This document shows, one piece after another, positions 44,095-51,796 of a stretch of 64,000 bases of DNA (its first letter is position 1; the number at the start of each line of letters is the position of its first letter). Source of the DNA: Actinomycetota bacterium. Lineage in GTDB: Bacteria; Actinomycetota; Thermoleophilia; Gaiellales; Gaiellaceae. The notes beneath the pieces were generated by a model. That model did no database searches. It saw nothing but the letters and a program-made list of their open reading frames with translations, and had not been told where the DNA came from. The stretch is taken from positions 1-64,000 of the forward strand of contig PKYN01000002.1 of assembly GCA_003132665.1 (NCBI GenBank). The letters run 5' to 3'. The position numbers and the translations under genes were made by a program.

Positions 44095-45483
44095 ATGAGC
44101 GGGAAGAGACGGGCGTCGTTTCGCGCTGGTCGGTCGGCGATGCGGTCGCCCGGACGTCCGCCGGCCGGGCGTCGGGAGCACCGGCTGCGGTTCTGGGCGG
44201 CGATCGCACGTGGCCTGTCGAGCGAGGACGCAGCCGCCGAGGCGGGGGTGTCGGCGGCGGTCGGTGTCCGCTGGTTCCGGGAGGGTGGCGGTATCCCATC
44301 TATCACGAGGGCCCCGCTGTCGGGCCGTTACCTTTCCTTCGCCGAGCGGGAGGAGCTCGCGCTCGCGCGAGCTCGCGGATGCGGCGTGCGGGAGACCGCG
44401 CGACGGCTCGGTCGCTCCCCGTCCACGATTTCGCGAGAGCTCCGGCGCAACGCCGCCACCCGAAGCGGTTCCTTCGAGTATCGGGCTAGCACCGCGCAGT
44501 GGCACGCGGACTGCCGGGCCCGGCGCCCGAAACCGGCGAAGCTCGCGAGCAACGCCAGCTTGCGCTGCTACGTGCAGGATCGGCTGTCCGGTGCCATCGA
44601 GCGCCCGGATGGGACCGCCGTACACGGACCCGAGGTGCGCTGGATCGGCCGGCGTCACGGCCGCCGCCAGGATCGCCGCTGGGCGAAGTCGTGGAGCCCG
44701 GAGCAGATATCGGCTCGGCTCCGCCTCGATTTCCCCGATGATGACTCGATGCGGATCTCGCACGAAGCCATCTACCAGTCGCTGTACGTGCAGGGCCGCG
44801 GCGCGCTCAGGCGCGAGCTCACCGCGTGTCTGCGCACTGGCCGCGCACTGCGCGTCCCTCGAGCGCGCAGTCGCCGGGGCAAGAGCTTCGTCAGCGACGA
44901 GATCATGATCAGCGAGCGTCCCGCCGAGGCCGCGGATCGGGCGGTGCCGGGCCACTGGGAGGGAGATCTCATCCTCGGTCTCGACAGCTCGGCGATCGGC
45001 ACGCTAGTCGAACGCAGCACCCGCTTCACGCTGCTGCTGCACCTGCCGCCGATGGGCGGTCACGATCGCCCGAGAGTGAAGAATGGGCCGGCGCTCACCG
45101 GGCACGGAGCCGAAGCGGTCAGGAACGCGATCACCGACTCGATCAGGACCCTTCCCGAGCAGCTGCGCCGGTCGCTGACCTGGGACCAGGGATCCGAGAT
45201 GGCCCAGCACGCCCAGCTACGGATCGCCACCGGCCTGCAGGTCTACTTCTGCGACCCGCACAGCCCGTGGCAGCGAGGCACCAACGAGAACACCAACGGG
45301 CTGCTGCGCCAGTACTTCCCGAAGGGAACCGACCTCTCGAGACACAGCGCCGATGACCTCGCCGCCGTCGCCCTCACCCTCAACAGCCGACCTCGCAAGA
45401 CACTCGGCTGGAGAACACCCGCCGAGGTGCTCGATGAGTATTTACAGTTAAATCAACAAACCTCTGTTGCGACGACCGGTTGA
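44095..45483 (+). CDS. IS30-family transposase
   Basis: 462 aa, full length. The N-terminal helix-turn-helix is ETARRLGRSPSTISRELRRN; the DDE core has GHWEGDLILGLD (first Asp), LTWDQGSEMAQHAQL (second Asp) and SPWQRGTNENTNGLLRQYFP (Glu), all intact. ATG 44095 follows GAGAGGAG. The stop lies inside the right inverted repeat. An extra Arg-rich insertion (RHGRRQDRRWAKSWSPEQIS) follows the N-domain. Confidence 0.93.
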   Translation: MSGKRRASFRAGRSAMRSPGRPPAGRREHRLRFWAAIARGLSSEDAAAEAGVSAAVGVRWFREGGGIPSITRAPLSGRYLSFAEREELALARARGCGVRETARRLGRSPSTISRELRRNAATRSGSFEYRASTAQWHADCRARRPKPAKLASNASLRCYVQDRLSGAIERPDGTAVHGPEVRWIGRRHGRRQDRRWAKSWSPEQISARLRLDFPDDDSMRISHEAIYQSLYVQGRGALRRELTACLRTGRALRVPRARSRRGKSFVSDEIMISERPAEAADRAVPGHWEGDLILGLDSSAIGTLVERSTRFTLLLHLPPMGGHDRPRVKNGPALTGHGAEAVRNAITDSIRTLPEQLRRSLTWDQGSEMAQHAQLRIATGLQVYFCDPHSPWQRGTNENTNGLLRQYFPKGTDLSRHSADDLAAVALTLNSRPRKTLGWRTPAEVLDEYLQLNQQTSVATTG

Positions 45484-45489
45484 GCCTGG
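45465..45489 (-). repeat. IS30 right inverted repeat
   Basis: Reverse complement begins CCAGGCTCAACCGG; contains the transposase stop codon. Confidence 0.85.
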
Positions 45490-45657
45490 CAACTACACCC
45501 GCGTCGCGGTCGGCTTCAAGGGCGACCGCCGCCTCAGCGCCGTCTCCACGCAGGAGCCACAGGTCGGGCGCTAGCGGCGTGGGCAAGCCCGTGCTCGGGC
45601 ACGGAACCGTATGCGCCCAGATGTACCCGACGATCGACTCGCCTTCGTCGGCGCGTG

Positions 45658-45737
45658 GGGTTGAAGGGACCTGGCGGCCGGCGTCGAAGGGGGGGCCATA
45701 GCGAAGAGTCCCTTCGAGATCGTGCTGGGCGGCGAGG
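45658..45737 (+). repeat. 80-bp direct repeat, copy 1
   Basis: About 95 percent identical (4 mismatches by hand) to 47240-47319. The pair flanks the MFS gene. This copy has ATA where copy 2 has the ATG of a small gene. Confidence 0.85.
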
Positions 45738-45813
45738 AGCATGCGGAGCTGGAGCGGCGAGTCGCCTGTTACACGCTGCCGTTCAAGGTGGTGCAGCGGG
45801 CGAAGATGGTCCT

Positions 45814-47094
45814 TTACGCCGCTGACGGGCTGGGCAACGCCGGAACGCCGCCTGTCTTGGGGCTGCGCTGCGGCGGATGAGCATTCAGGTAGAGGTAGCC
45901 GCCGGCGATCATCGCCAGGCCGGCGACTCCGGCGACGTAGAAGGCCAGGGCTGTCCCACCCCAGTCGCACAAGAGGCCGGTCAAGATGCCGCCGACCGGT
46001 GCCAGGCCGGACCAGGCGTAGTAGTAGATCCCGAGGACGCGCCCGCGCAGGTGGTCGGGGGACTGGAGCTGGACGTAGGTGTTCGAGTGAGCGGTGTAGA
46101 CGGTGAAGAAGACCCCGGTCAGGAACAGTAATACGACGTCGGCATTCGTCGAGCGCAACGGGGCGAGCGCGAACTGGGCCGCGGTGAAGCAGGCCGCGCC
46201 GGCCATCATCGCCTTCAAGGACGCCCTCCCGAGGGCCGCCGTCACCAGGGCGCCTAGCAGGGCGCCGGCGCCGAAGGCCGCCGAGATGACGCCGAAGGTC
46301 TGCGGCCCACCGGCGAGGGTCTGCTTGACCAGGACCGGCAGCAGGACATTGAAGTTGAAGCAGAGGACGGCGAACACGGTCGTCATCCCGATCACGGCGA
46401 GGATCCGCGGGCTCTCTCTGACGAACCGTGCTCCATTGCGGAGGCCTTCCCACATCCGCGGCCGGCCCCGGCGCTCGAGCGGGAAGAGCTCGGCCGGGTC
46501 CATCAAGTAGAGCGCGACGAGGACGGCCAGGAACGAGACGGCGTTCAACACGAAGCACCAGCCGAGGCCGGCGCCGGCGATCAGGACCCCGGCGATCGAA
46601 GGGCCAGCGATGCGGCCGATGTTGAACAGCGTCGAGTTCAAGGCGATCGCGTTCGGGAGCTCGGCGCGTCCGACGAGCTGGTAGGTCAGCGACTGGCGCG
46701 AAGGCGTGTCGACGATCTGAGCGAGGCCGCCCAAGACAGCGAGGGCGTAGATCTCCCCGAGGGTGATGACCCCAGTCAAGGAGAGCGCGGCCAGGGAGGC
46801 AGCGGTCAGGAGCTGGATGGACTGTGTCCCCATCACCGCTTTGCGGTTGTCGAGCCGGTCGGCTAAGACGCCGCCGAAGAGGCCGAAGAGCATGTAGGGC
46901 CCGAAGCTGGCGATGGCGAGGGCGCCGACGGCAGTCGCCGAATGGGTCAGGCTGAGGACGAGCCAGGCTAGGGCTGCGTTCTGCATCCAGGTCCCGGCCA
47001 CGCTGACTACCTGGCCGGAGAAGAACAGCCGGTAGTTGCGGTGGTGGCGAAGGGAGGCGAACGTCCGCCTGCCGGCGAGGCGCAATCGCGTCAT
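45814..47094 (-). CDS. MFS transporter, DHA3/EntS-like
   Basis: 426 aa with about 12 spans. Family signs are RNYRLFFSGQVVSVAGTWMQ, FGGVLADRLDNRKAVM (motif A) and GLAQIVDTPSRQSLTYQLVG. The second half starts after RESPRILAVIGMTTVF. Drug or siderophore exporters have this shape; the substrate is unknown. It is the only non-IS gene between two 80-bp direct repeats, suggesting acquisition by recombination. Confidence 0.88.
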   Translation of the reverse strand: MTRLRLAGRRTFASLRHHRNYRLFFSGQVVSVAGTWMQNAALAWLVLSLTHSATAVGALAIASFGPYMLFGLFGGVLADRLDNRKAVMGTQSIQLLTAASLAALSLTGVITLGEIYALAVLGGLAQIVDTPSRQSLTYQLVGRAELPNAIALNSTLFNIGRIAGPSIAGVLIAGAGLGWCFVLNAVSFLAVLVALYLMDPAELFPLERRGRPRMWEGLRNGARFVRESPRILAVIGMTTVFAVLCFNFNVLLPVLVKQTLAGGPQTFGVISAAFGAGALLGALVTAALGRASLKAMMAGAACFTAAQFALAPLRSTNADVVLLFLTGVFFTVYTAHSNTYVQLQSPDHLRGRVLGIYYYAWSGLAPVGGILTGLLCDWGGTALAFYVAGVAGLAMIAGGYLYLNAHPPQRSPKTGGVPALPSPSAA

Positions 47095-47239
47095 TCAACC
47101 ACTCCTGTTCGAGAGGCATCAGAGCCTGATGGCGCCGCCAGCGCGGACGCTCGCCCGACCTGAGGTCGGAGCGCGTCGTCTGGCATCTCTTTCAACTTAG
47201 CAGAGCCCAAGTGGTCGTAGTCGTAAGTTCGGTCGCGGT

Positions 47240-47319
47240 GGGTTGAAGGGACATGGCGGCCGGCGTCGGAGAGGGGGCCATGGCGAAGAGTCCCTTCGAG
47301 ATCGTGCTGGGCGGCGAGG
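47240..47319 (+). repeat. 80-bp direct repeat, copy 2
   Basis: See copy at 45658. It contains the start of the small gene at 47280. Confidence 0.85.
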
Positions 47320-47477
47320 TGCCGTTTGACCCCGAGTTGGCAGCCGTGCTCGAGCGCCTCGCCGAGGGCGAGCAAGCCGAGCTGGTGCTGGAGCGTCCGG
47401 TAGGCAGTTCCGGGTTGAAGGCTGCTATCGCGGTTTGGGAGCTCGTCGAGCGGTGGATCGTGGACGTCCGAAGATGA
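47280..47477 (+). CDS. Short protein, possible transposase or mobile-element remnant
   Basis: 65 aa: MAKSPFEIVLGGEVPFDPEL then LKAAIAVWELVERWIVDVRR. The beginning matches the repeat copy at 45658, where the same words are followed by an IS630-like helix (FKVVQRAKMVLYAADGL). No function recognised; probably a leftover. Confidence 0.35.
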   Translation: MAKSPFEIVLGGEVPFDPELAAVLERLAEGEQAELVLERPVGSSGLKAAIAVWELVERWIVDVRR

Positions 47478-47623
47478 CACCGTCGGTTGTTCCGCCGCTT
47501 CGAGCCGTTCTGCTCGATACGGGCGGTATCCGGATAAGAACGAGCCGCGCAGAATTGGCTCTCCGACACAGCTGCGTCGCCCAGACTGACTCCGAGGCGG
47601 AGCGGCCGACGAGCACAAGCGGC

Positions 47624-48049
47624 ATGGCAGTGGCGAATACGAACTCTGAAGCCGCGATCAGGGGTTCGTACGTCGCACCTTGGGTCATAGAAAGCGGAGC
47701 ACGTTCAAACCCTCAAGCCAGGGTCGAGTTCTCGCGGCTCGGCGCGCTCCACGATGAGCTGCTCTGCAAGGCCTCGGTCGATCCCCGTGAACCTCGGCCT
47801 GTTCCAGCCAAGGTTAGCCCGGTACTCGAGACCGTGACGCTGGTGCTCGAGCGAGTCGGGAAGCCGATGCGGGCGCGCGAGATCCACGCCGTCGGTTGCG
47901 AGCTCATCGGTAAACCACTGCTCTGGAAATCTGTGAAGGCAGCGCTCTCGGCAGACGTAACGGGTGAGCATCCGCGCTTCCGAAGGGTAGGCCATGGCGT
48001 CTACGAGATGGTCGAGGGCTTGGACGCTCCCTGGCCCGGCTTCAACTAG
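47624..48049 (+). CDS. HARE-HTH domain protein
   Basis: About 141 aa. N-terminal block AVANTNSEAAIRGSYVAPWV, linker with RSNPQARVEF, then winged helix PVLETVTLVLERVGKPMRAR, EIHAVGCELIGKPLLWKSVK, FRRVGHGVYEM. The HARE-HTH family is linked to DNA modification and restriction. It is the intact relative of the copies at 26352 and 54973. It ends 43 bp before the convergent AAA-RyR-SLOG gene. Confidence 0.65.
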   Translation: MAVANTNSEAAIRGSYVAPWVIESGARSNPQARVEFSRLGALHDELLCKASVDPREPRPVPAKVSPVLETVTLVLERVGKPMRAREIHAVGCELIGKPLLWKSVKAALSADVTGEHPRFRRVGHGVYEMVEGLDAPWPGFN

Positions 48050-48092
48050 AGCCGACTTTCGAGGGTTCGTCTATTCGGCCGGTGCGAGCCGA

Positions 48093-51000
48093 TTAGAAGT
48101 TCTCGTAGCTGACGCTGCCCTGCTCGTTTCCGAGCGAGGTCGGCTCGAGCGTGCCGGGCTTGCCGCTATCGGCGTGCACCCAGGCGATCGGGAGCCCGAG
48201 CTCGCGGGCTTTCGCGACTACGGTGGCGGTTCCGCCCTGACCCTGTCCGTCTTGCCCGTCCCAGACGGCGATAAGCACGTCAGTCTGTTCGCAGATGAAG
48301 GTGCCCGCCGCGTCGTAGGCCTGATCGCGCTCGGCCTGAGTCGGTCGCTCGATCACCTCGTCGGCGCCGGCGAGTAGGCGGAGGAACTCGTCCTTCGACT
48401 CGCTCGTCTCGAAGTCGGAGATGTAGTCGTACTTCTCGAGCGGGAGCACGGCGACCAGTTTCGAGCCTGGGCGTTCGAGCGCGGGGCCGAGAGCAAGGCG
48501 GTCGGCTCCTTCTGCAAGCGCCGAGAAGATCCGAAGCGGACGGCCGGGGAAGATCGCCTCGATCCGCTGCAACGCCTGCTCGACCCCGGCCATGACCTTC
48601 TTGGGCTCGGCGAGCGAGCGGTGACCGCAAACGCCGATTGCCAGCTCCTCTGTCTCCTCGACCCTGGCCAGCGTCATCTCGCTGGCGACGATGATCTCGG
48701 GGATCCCGAGCACGAGCGCTCGATCCTTCTGCTTCTCCTCCTCGGGGAGCTCCGCCCACGGACAGATGCAGGGGTGAGTGCGCTTCTCGTCGTCTCTCGG
48801 ACCGCGGCGCCCACCTGCCCTGATCTTCGCCCGCACCCAGCGCTCGTGCTCCTCCTTTGCGAGCTGCTCGACACGGGGATCGGCGGGATCGAACTCGACG
48901 GCGGGTGCGCCGGCGGGCGCGTCCTCACGCAGCGAGTAGCCGAGGAACGCGACCTTGCGGGCCAGGTCGCGGGCGTTGCCGCGGTTCTGCTCCTTGACGT
49001 CTGGCGGCAGGCTGTCGTAGTCGACCAGAGACGGATGCGGGCCTTTCTCGGCCGGCTTCAGCTCTTTCAACCCGTGCTCGGCCAGGTACTCGGGCGAGCC
49101 GCTCCATGAGTAGCCCTGGGCGAGCATGTCCTTGCAGTAGCTGAGGTGCGCCGCCTCGGCCAGGCTTTCGAGCAGGTCTCCCTCAGGAACGTAGCGCTCG
49201 ACCAGAGAAAGGAAATCTTTCGCGTTGACGTGCGCGTCGAGCTGCTTCGCCGCCGGAAGCGCGGAGCGCTCGAAGCGGTTCTTGCCGCTCAGCGTGCTCA
49301 TCGAGATGATCGTCTCGAGCGAGCGGGCGCCGTGGCGGTAGTGGCTCACTTCGAGGAAGGCACGCAGCACCCCGGAGTCGATCTGAAGCCGGCCGCCCTT
49401 GAAGAGGGTCTTCCGGCCCCCGAGCATCGCCCGCAGCAGGATCGCACGCCGGATGCGGTAGTACGGATCGGCGTCGGGGTCGCCGCCGCGCGGATCGGGG
49501 CCGACGACGTCGACGTGACCCTTGAGGCGGCTGACGAAGTCGGGGCCCTTGGCTTGGCGGAACTCGTCGCTCGAGTTGCCGGCGAAATCGGCGAGGCGAG
49601 CGCTGGTGCCGCCGGCGAAGACGAAGATCGCCTTGCCGACCGGGTGCTCGATCTGCCCCTGTTGGAACGATCCGTCCTGCATCGGGGCGAGGAAGTGGCG
49701 CAGCCAGCCGAAGTGCTCGCCGCCGGCGTCGCTGTCGAACTCGTCCCAGAGGACGAAGGGAAGCTTTCCCTTCAGGCCCGCGTCCCGTACCTGATGGAGC
49801 GCGTCGACCAGGTCGCCAGGGCCGTTCATCTGCGAGAGGTTGAACTCGAGCGGGGCGACCCGGTCTTTGTCGAACGTCGACTTCGCCACAGCCTTGACGC
49901 CGAACGACTTGCCCGACCCGGGCGGGCCGAAGACGGCAATCGAGAGCGGCCGCGGCGCCTTCTGGCGGTCGTACTCCCGGATCAGCGCCCGGATGCTGCG
50001 GAAGCCCTCGATCTCGCCGCGGTCGACGGTGACGAACGGGCCGAAGCGAGCGATCGGAACGTCTTTCAGCACCGACTCGAGCCCCTCCCGAGCAACGCCC
50101 AAGGCGATCGCGTCGAGGCCCTCGGGGTGGCGCGACTCGAGGATCGACCACGACTCCGGAGTCGGCTGCTCGATCTGCGCAAGCTGGAACTCGTTCTCCC
50201 CGCTGGCGAGCGTTGCGGCGATCTCGCGAGCCGGAAAGGCGAGCCCGGCACGGTCTTTCTCGGTCTCTTCGCCGCCGTAGCCACGCAGATGGAGCGCCCG
50301 CGCAGCCGAGAGGCCTCTACCGACGCCGCTTCGGACGTCGGGCGCGTCGGGATCGAGCAGGATCTCGCGCGCGATCCCGGCGGCCAGGCAGGACGTGTAG
50401 CCGATCATCGCGCCGGGGTGCTTCTCGACCCAGCTGTTCTCGATCGCCTCGGGGTCGAAGATCGCGTGGCAATCGGGGCGCTCGAGCCTGTCCAGCTGCG
50501 CGCTCAGCTCGCCGCGCCGCGAGAGCAGAACGGCGCCGCCTGTCTGCAGCGAGACGACCACGTGCGCGCAGTGCGCTAATCCGTTAACGGCCGGGTGGCG
50601 GAGAATCTCCGAGGCGAGATCGCCGGCGATTCGCTCCCAGGAGAGCTCGCGGCTGATCTTGACCTCGCTCAGGCGCAGGTCGTTGAGCGTCATCACGACG
50701 ATCAGGCGCTCGGCGCAGTCGCGGAGCAGACTTTTCCAGAGCTCGCCCTGCGCGATCGGTTGGGCCATCTTGAGCAGCACCCACGGGAGTTGCTTCCGAC
50801 CGGTCTTCTGCGCGAGCTTCAGCGCTTTCGGCCAGCACTCGGGACTCGCGCGAAAGCCGAGATTGGCGTCGTCGAGGATGACGAGGTCCGCCTCGGGCGG
50901 ATCGGCCGCTGCCTTCTTGCACTGGCTCGAGGCCGCGAGATCGCGCGCGCGGTCAAGCCCGAGGAACTCCTCCACTCGCCAGACCGTTTTCGCGCGATCG

Positions 51001-51320
51001 CCGCTGCTCAGCGGGAACTGCGACCACATGGCGTAGGAATGATCGAGGCGCGGATCGCCGGGAAGAGTCTCGCTCTCGGGCGCAGGCGCGCGATCGACCT
51101 CGACTTGTAGGTTTTCCGCGCCCAGCGTCTCCGCCAGCTCCGCGATCAGATCGCCGAGCAGAGCCGCACCGCCAAGCTGCCCGTAAACCTCCGTGCAGTC
51201 GTCGGCATTCCAGACGACGCCCGCCGGATCGAGGCGCCGGCGCGCGAGATTCCAGTCCATCGTCACGTCGCCGGCGACAACTACGCGCCTGCTGTTATTG
51301 GTGGTTTTTGCGGGGGTCAC
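48093..51320 (-). CDS. PfkB-like / AAA+ / RyR-RyR / SLOG-like multidomain protein
   Basis: 1075 aa, cytoplasmic. Residues 10-320 form a ribokinase-like (PfkB) domain: RRVVVAGDVTMDWN, ADLVILDDANLGF, RLIVVMTLNDLRL. It lacks a clear GxGD catalytic motif, so it may only bind ligand. Residues 455-620 are an AAA+ ATPase: Walker A GPPGSGKS (465-472), Walker B FVLWDEFD, then FVFAGGTSARL. Residues 721-795 and 818-878 are two RyR-type repeats (SLVDYDSLPPDVKEQNR; EHERWVRAKIRAGG, CICPWAELPEEEKQKDR). Residues 893-1050 resemble SLOG nucleotide-binding domains: IGVCGHRSL, IFSALAEGADRLAL, TDVLIAVWDGQ, GGTATVV. I infer a nucleotide-ligand sensor of a conflict system. It has its own -10 box after a terminator. 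Confidence 0.75.
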   Translation of the reverse strand: MTPAKTTNNSRRVVVAGDVTMDWNLARRRLDPAGVVWNADDCTEVYGQLGGAALLGDLIAELAETLGAENLQVEVDRAPAPESETLPGDPRLDHSYAMWSQFPLSSGDRAKTVWRVEEFLGLDRARDLAASSQCKKAAADPPEADLVILDDANLGFRASPECWPKALKLAQKTGRKQLPWVLLKMAQPIAQGELWKSLLRDCAERLIVVMTLNDLRLSEVKISRELSWERIAGDLASEILRHPAVNGLAHCAHVVVSLQTGGAVLLSRRGELSAQLDRLERPDCHAIFDPEAIENSWVEKHPGAMIGYTSCLAAGIAREILLDPDAPDVRSGVGRGLSAARALHLRGYGGEETEKDRAGLAFPAREIAATLASGENEFQLAQIEQPTPESWSILESRHPEGLDAIALGVAREGLESVLKDVPIARFGPFVTVDRGEIEGFRSIRALIREYDRQKAPRPLSIAVFGPPGSGKSFGVKAVAKSTFDKDRVAPLEFNLSQMNGPGDLVDALHQVRDAGLKGKLPFVLWDEFDSDAGGEHFGWLRHFLAPMQDGSFQQGQIEHPVGKAIFVFAGGTSARLADFAGNSSDEFRQAKGPDFVSRLKGHVDVVGPDPRGGDPDADPYYRIRRAILLRAMLGGRKTLFKGGRLQIDSGVLRAFLEVSHYRHGARSLETIISMSTLSGKNRFERSALPAAKQLDAHVNAKDFLSLVERYVPEGDLLESLAEAAHLSYCKDMLAQGYSWSGSPEYLAEHGLKELKPAEKGPHPSLVDYDSLPPDVKEQNRGNARDLARKVAFLGYSLREDAPAGAPAVEFDPADPRVEQLAKEEHERWVRAKIRAGGRRGPRDDEKRTHPCICPWAELPEEEKQKDRALVLGIPEIIVASEMTLARVEETEELAIGVCGHRSLAEPKKVMAGVEQALQRIEAIFPGRPLRIFSALAEGADRLALGPALERPGSKLVAVLPLEKYDYISDFETSESKDEFLRLLAGADEVIERPTQAERDQAYDAAGTFICEQTDVLIAVWDGQDGQGQGGTATVVAKARELGLPIAWVHADSGKPGTLEPTSLGNEQGSVSYENF

Positions 51321-51334
51321 GTTCCGTCAGAAGC

Positions 51335-51340
51335 AGTCTA
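51335..51340 (-). promoter_or_regulatory. -10 box of the AAA-RyR-SLOG gene
   Basis: TAGACT on the minus strand, 14 nt before GTG 51320, giving a very short leader. It lies just beyond the terminator at 51355. Confidence 0.45.
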
Positions 51341-51354
51341 GTGGCCCTTGCGCC

Positions 51355-51378
51355 AAAAAAAGCGCCGCTCTCGCGACA
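51355..51378 (-). terminator. Terminator between the 115-aa gene and the AAA gene
   Basis: On the minus strand TGTCGC, loop GAGA, GCGGCG then C and seven T. The short stem suggests partial readthrough. Confidence 0.5.
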
Positions 51379-51434
51379 ACTGCCCGATCACGAGCTGGTC
51401 GATCGACGGACGAGTGCTGCAGGCGGGCGCTCCG

Positions 51435-51782
51435 CTACCACCAGCCGACCAGCCCGAGACCGCGCTCGTCACAGATCTGGAAGAAGCGGCGGAGCTGCTC
51501 GCACTCCACGGGCGAGCTATCGAACTCGATCGCCGCCCGCTCCGTATCGCAGGCCTCGAGCGCGGCCGCCATCTCGCGGACTACCTCGGGCGCTATCCAC
51601 TCCCGGTAGAGCGAGACACCGGTGACGCCCTCGATCAGCGAGTCGTAGACCTTGCCGCGGAAGGAGCCATCGGATCCGCTGTGCATTCCCCCGCAGAGCA
51701 CGATGCCGGCGAAGGCCCCGCTGTCCTTCTCGCTGAGCTCTTCGTCTTGCGGTGTCCGCGCTGCGAAGGTGTCGAGTCCCAC
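51435..51782 (-). CDS. 115-aa conserved-looking companion protein, unknown function
   Basis: Starts VGLDTFAARTPQDEELSEKD (GTG after GGAGTCGGA), continues LCGGMHSGSDGSFRGKVYDS, LIEGVTGVSLYREWIAPEVV and ends CDERGLGLVGWW. Soluble, acidic, three Cys. Stand-alone versions with the same GLVGWW-type end occur in actinobacteria as far as I recall, without known role. It lies 14 bp after the TIR-WD40 stop, so it is probably co-transcribed with it. An immunity or adaptor role would be speculation. Confidence 0.6.
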   Translation of the reverse strand: MGLDTFAARTPQDEELSEKDSGAFAGIVLCGGMHSGSDGSFRGKVYDSLIEGVTGVSLYREWIAPEVVREMAAALEACDTERAAIEFDSSPVECEQLRRFFQICDERGLGLVGWW

Positions 51783-51796
51783 GGCTCCGACTCCGT

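Larger units (their letters stand above)
44050..45489 (+). mobile_element. Intact IS30-family insertion sequence, 1440 bp
   Basis: Bounded by inverted repeats CCAGGCTCAATTGGTCGTCG (left) and, on the minus strand, CCAGGCTCAACCGGTCGTCG (right), 2 mismatches in 25. CAAC flanks both sides (44046-44049 and 45490-45493), a likely 4-bp target duplication. One full transposase gene lies inside. Everything indicates a recent insertion into the older IS3 remnant. Confidence 0.85.

Noticed and set aside
45380-47119. A 579-codon minus-strand frame overlapping the MFS gene
   Set aside because: Shifted frame of the MFS gene plus IS debris; Arg/Pro-rich.
49146-50579. A 477-codon plus-strand frame inside the AAA-RyR-SLOG gene
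   Set aside because: Antisense to clear domains; no motifs of its own.
48200-51300. CBASS-type cyclase in the defence region
   Set aside because: No nucleotidyltransferase GS-DxD motif is seen in any of the three genes.
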